From Pseudomonas chlororaphis subsp. aurantiaca (GTDB taxonomy: Bacteria; Pseudomonadota; Gammaproteobacteria; Pseudomonadales; Pseudomonadaceae), in assembly GCF_013466605.1 (NCBI RefSeq), contig NZ_CP059162.1, positions 5,766,001 through 5,830,000 on the forward strand: DNA of 64,000 bases, written 5' to 3'. How positions within the stretch are numbered: position 1 is the first letter of the stretch; each line of letters opens with the position of its first letter. The notes below the pieces were generated by a model, which saw only the letters and a program-made list of their open reading frames with translations, was not told where the DNA came from and made no database searches. Positions 61,071 to 64,000 of this stretch are shown here, piece by piece. A program made the position numbers and the translations under genes.

Positions 61071-63374
61071 CTACTTAGCCAATGGAATTTTCGGCGCCCA
61101 GGTCAGCCACTCGTCCTCGAATTTGTCGAACAACGGGAAGGTCTGCTCCGGCCGCGCCGGGCTGCCCATGCGCTCGCCATCCGGCGTGGCAAAGGCGATA
61201 CCGCCCTGGATCAGGGTCTCCAGCGACTCGGTGCGAACCGTTGCGCCCTTGAACAGGCCGATGTCGATACCGAACCCGCTGCTGTTCCAGAAGCGCGTGC
61301 CGCCACGCACCAGCGGCGCATACTTCGGCTCGATCAGGATATGGATCAGGACGCGATCGGCGGTCTGGCCCAGCTCGTAGCCCGTGACCTTGCCCACTGT
61401 CACTTCACGGTAGGTCACCGGCACGCCGACCTTCAGCGAGCCACGCCGCGCCGCGCTCAGCACCAGGCTCAGGCCGACCTCGGCGACCGCGGCTTCCGGT
61501 GGCTGGGGCAAGGCGACAAAGCTGGTTTGCGCGCCGAGGTTCTTCGCCGCCGGCTGTACTTCGATGTACTGCCCGGTCACCAGGGTTTCCAGGTTGGCGG
61601 TCTTGATCAACCCAAGCTCCGGCTTGACCACCCAGAACTGGCTGCCGACCCGCGCGATACGCTCCGGCACCTCAGTGATCCGGGCCTTGAGCAGCACCGA
61701 CTGCAGGTCGCCGCTCAGGTCGACGTCTTCGACCTTGCCGACATCCAGCCCCTTGAAGCGGATAGGCGTGCCCGAGCGCAGGCCATCGGCGCGATCGACC
61801 TTGATGCTGATCAGCGTGCCCTTCTGCGTCGCCTGCTCCTTGTCGGCATACAGGCGGAAACGCGGGATGCGCTTTTTCAGCGGCACATTGGGTTCCGGCG
61901 TGTCGAAGGCGATACCACCGGCCATCAGGCTTTGCAGCGACTCGCTCTTGACCTGGATGCCGCCGGTCAGGCCACCGGTCAAGGTGACGCCGCTGGCGTT
62001 CCAGAAGCGCGTCGAACCGTTCACCAACCCTTCGTATTCCTTCTCGATGTGCACGCCGATGACCAACTGCTTGCGGGTCCGCGAGAATTGGTAGCTCTGC
62101 ACCGAGCCGACTTTGACCTGCTTGTACAGAATCGGGCTGCCCACCTCCAGCGAACCGAGGTTTTCGGTGAACAGCACCAGGTGCAGGCCGGGGGAGCGCA
62201 GGTCCAGCGGCGGCGCCTTGGGCCGCGCCTCGAATTCGCGTTGCGGGGCGCCGCCCTTGTCACCTGGGCGCACCGCGATGTAGTTGCCTTTGACCAGGGC
62301 TTCCAGACCGGTGATACCCGCCAGGGAGATCGAAGGCTTGACCACCCAGAACTGGGTACCTTGCACCAGGTAATCCTCGGCCAAGGGGTCCAGGGTCAGC
62401 TCTGCCGTGGCGCTGGAAAGATCGGGGTCGACCTTGAGGGCCTTCAGGTTACCGACCTGGATCCCCTTGTACATGACTGGCGTGCGGCCTGCCTGGAGCC
62501 CTTCGAAGTCACTCAGTTTGACCTTGACCCGGATGCCCGCCTGCGCCGCGTCGAAGTCTTCGTAGAGACGGAACGGCAGGCTCGGGTCGGTAGGCGGGCT
62601 GTCTCGGCGATTCTCCGGGGTAGCGAAGGCGATACCGCCGGCGACGATGCTGGCCAGGGATTCGCTACGCACTTTCACCCCCGACAGATTGGCGTCGATG
62701 CTGATGCCGCTGGCGTTCCAGAAACGCGTATGTTTGCGCACCAGGTTGGCGTAGGTCGGCTCGATAAAGACTTTGATCTCGACCGTGTTCTGGTCTTCGG
62801 AGAGCAGGTAGCTTTTCACCTGGCCCACCTGGATCTGCTTGTAGAACACCGGGCTGCCACGGTTCAGCGATCCCAGGCGATCCGCCTTGATGGTCAAGTG
62901 CAGGCCCGGCTTGGCGTCCGATAGCGGCGGCTCTTCGAGCAGCGCCTTGAACTTGCGCGCAGGCTCGCCCTCACCTGGGCTGATGGCGATGTAGTTACCC
63001 GAAACCAGCGTCTCCAGCCCGGTGATCCCGGCCAGGGTCACGCTCGGTTTGACCAGCCAGAAGCGGGTGTTGCTTTTCAGGTATTGCTGGACGTCCTTGT
63101 TCATCTCGATGGTGGCAATCACCCCTCTGGTGTTGCCTTCGTCATCCAGGGCCAGGGCCTTGACCTTGCCCACTGACATCCCTTTGTAGACCACCTCGGT
63201 CTTGTTGGCCTGGATGCCCTCGCCGTTCTCAAAGCGCACCTGGATCTCGATACCGGTCTGACTGTAGGCACGCCAGCCCAACCATCCGCCAATCAGCAAC
63301 GCGATCAGGGGCAGGACCCAGATGGCCGACCAGTTCGAAGCCGGACGGATTTTAGCTTTAGGCAAGTCACTCAT
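61071..63374 (-). CDS. pqiB: PqiB/LetB-like MCE protein with six MCE domains
   Basis: A 767-residue inner-membrane-anchored MCE protein, forming a tube across the periplasm for lipid transport. One membrane segment (residues about 17-35, AIWVLPLIALLIGGWLGW) is followed by six MCE repeats starting near residues 41, 156, 280, 395, 519 and 635 (GIEIQVRFENGEGIQANKT, GLHLTIKADRLGSLNRGSP, GIRVKVKLSDFEGLQAGRT, GLHLVLFTENLGSLEVGSP, GTLISIKVDRADGLRSGTP, GLSLVLSAARRGSLKVGVP). E. coli PqiB has three and LetB/YebT seven. It overlaps pqiA by 8 bases; the same operon supplies the PqiA membrane protein. Confidence 0.9.
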   Translation of the reverse strand: MSDLPKAKIRPASNWSAIWVLPLIALLIGGWLGWRAYSQTGIEIQVRFENGEGIQANKTEVVYKGMSVGKVKALALDDEGNTRGVIATIEMNKDVQQYLKSNTRFWLVKPSVTLAGITGLETLVSGNYIAISPGEGEPARKFKALLEEPPLSDAKPGLHLTIKADRLGSLNRGSPVFYKQIQVGQVKSYLLSEDQNTVEIKVFIEPTYANLVRKHTRFWNASGISIDANLSGVKVRSESLASIVAGGIAFATPENRRDSPPTDPSLPFRLYEDFDAAQAGIRVKVKLSDFEGLQAGRTPVMYKGIQVGNLKALKVDPDLSSATAELTLDPLAEDYLVQGTQFWVVKPSISLAGITGLEALVKGNYIAVRPGDKGGAPQREFEARPKAPPLDLRSPGLHLVLFTENLGSLEVGSPILYKQVKVGSVQSYQFSRTRKQLVIGVHIEKEYEGLVNGSTRFWNASGVTLTGGLTGGIQVKSESLQSLMAGGIAFDTPEPNVPLKKRIPRFRLYADKEQATQKGTLISIKVDRADGLRSGTPIRFKGLDVGKVEDVDLSGDLQSVLLKARITEVPERIARVGSQFWVVKPELGLIKTANLETLVTGQYIEVQPAAKNLGAQTSFVALPQPPEAAVAEVGLSLVLSAARRGSLKVGVPVTYREVTVGKVTGYELGQTADRVLIHILIEPKYAPLVRGGTRFWNSSGFGIDIGLFKGATVRTESLETLIQGGIAFATPDGERMGSPARPEQTFPLFDKFEDEWLTWAPKIPLAK

Positions 63375-63990
63375 TGTCGTCGTCCGACTCCGTGTTATCC
63401 CAGATCAGTCGGGGATCAAAAGTTACTGCGGCGAGCATCGTCAGAATCACCACGCTGGCAAAGGCTACTGCACCAAGATTGGCCTCGATACTGGCAAGCC
63501 TGCCGAAGTTCACCACCGCCACCAGGATGGCGATCACAAAGATATCCAGCATCGACCAGCGGCCGATGAACTCGATAAAGCGGTACATCAAAATACGTTG
63601 TTGCGCCGATAACGGCTGGTGGCGCTGGACCGAAAACAGTAACAGGGCAATCCCCACCAGCTTGAAAGTTGGCACCAGGATACTGGCGATGAACACCACT
63701 GCGGCAATCGGGATCATGCCGTGCTGCACCAGTACGATCACCCCCGACATGATGGTGCTGGGATCACCCTGGCCCAGCGATGTCACCGTCATGATCGGCA
63801 GCACATTGGCAGGGATATACAGGATCGCCGCGGTAATCAGCAGCGCCCAGGTGCGCATGATGCTGTTGGGGCGACGAGCATGCACCAGGGCCCCGCAGCG
63901 GGTGCAGGTCTGCTCATCCGTATCGGGTTCCTGCCTGTTCAACTCATGGCATTCGTTACAAACCAGAATGCCCGCATCAATTGCCCTCAT
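63367..63990 (-). CDS. pqiA: PqiA-family membrane protein
   Basis: A 207-residue inner-membrane partner of the MCE protein. The N-terminus has a zinc ribbon (LVCNECHELNRQEPDTDEQT then CTRCGAL), followed by four membrane segments (WALLITAAILYIPANVLPIM, GMIPIAAVVFIASILVPTFK, RWSMLDIFVIAILVAVVNFG, FASVVILTMLAAVTFDPRL). This is a single PqiA module, whereas E. coli PqiA has two; a second module may lie beyond the window edge, as the window ends here. ATG 63990 with gagg 6 bases upstream was chosen over ATG 63996. Confidence 0.9.
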   Translation of the reverse strand: MRAIDAGILVCNECHELNRQEPDTDEQTCTRCGALVHARRPNSIMRTWALLITAAILYIPANVLPIMTVTSLGQGDPSTIMSGVIVLVQHGMIPIAAVVFIASILVPTFKLVGIALLLFSVQRHQPLSAQQRILMYRFIEFIGRWSMLDIFVIAILVAVVNFGRLASIEANLGAVAFASVVILTMLAAVTFDPRLIWDNTESDDDNE

Positions 63991-64000
63991 GCCCATCCTC

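Noticed and set aside
1..64000. tRNA/rRNA genes, prophage, insertion sequences or replication origin
   Set aside because: No cloverleaf-like or rRNA sequence, transposase, integrase or DnaA-box cluster was noticed on reading; a scan with dedicated software was not possible.

Overview
The window looks like a fragment of a fluorescent Pseudomonas chromosome, most probably of the P. chlororaphis group. It is GC-rich with strong G/C third-position bias, and it opens inside a phenazine operon of the chlororaphis type: end of phzB, then phzC-D-E-F-G followed by phzH. phzH is the amidotransferase that makes phenazine-1-carboxamide. The rest (czc efflux, OprD and OprO/P porins, holD-rimI, mksFEB, pqiAB, DUF3077 and DUF2790 proteins, two families of chromosomal inverted repeats) is typical of pseudomonads. 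I saw no tRNA, rRNA, CRISPR array, insertion sequence, phage module or origin.

Layout. 1-7472: phenazine operon, tightly packed (4-bp overlaps phzD/E and phzF/G), with a 134-bp gap before phzH that holds a hairpin with an RsmA/CsrA-like loop. 7473-15594: accessory single genes: lipoprotein gamma-glutamyltransferase, an acetyltransferase, a DUF3077 protein, a HigB/HigA toxin-antitoxin pair, a MerR gene lacking its first DNA-binding helix, a PgeF-like protein, a membrane protein, a GGCT-like protein and D-Ala-D-Ala ligase. 15640-18122: acetyltransferase, LysE exporter, DUF2975/HTH pair with an AT-rich palindrome, DUF190. 18190-26673: a regulator-rich redox region with one AraC and three LysR regulators interleaved with a cupin, an MFS drug exporter, two dehydrogenase-fold enzymes and a flavin-reductase-like protein.

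26725-34385: two tandem soluble PAS-PAS-MCP receptors resembling BdlA, an OprO/P porin, a divergent LysR-type regulator, a DUF2790 protein and an OprD porin. 35054-43040: heavy-metal resistance: czcC, a small coupled secreted ORF, czcB and czcA on the minus strand, divergent from a CzcR-type response regulator that has no adjacent kinase, followed by a CzcD-like CDF transporter. 43158-49955: PseH-like acetyltransferase, membrane protein, MHS-type transporter divergent from a second PanB, a convergent MocR regulator, a small helix-hairpin-helix protein and an AtoE-type transporter. 50238-53279: a Tat-exported acid phosphatase/phospholipase C family enzyme and a secreted protein.

53389-63990: conserved housekeeping genes: beta-carbonic anhydrase, an acidic protein, holD-rimI, the mksFEB condensin operon without an adjacent nuclease gene, and pqiA-pqiB, the latter with six MCE domains. 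Start codons below were chosen by family length and ribosome-binding sites, and often lie inside longer open frames. All functional assignments come from reading motifs and recalled family features; no database search was run.
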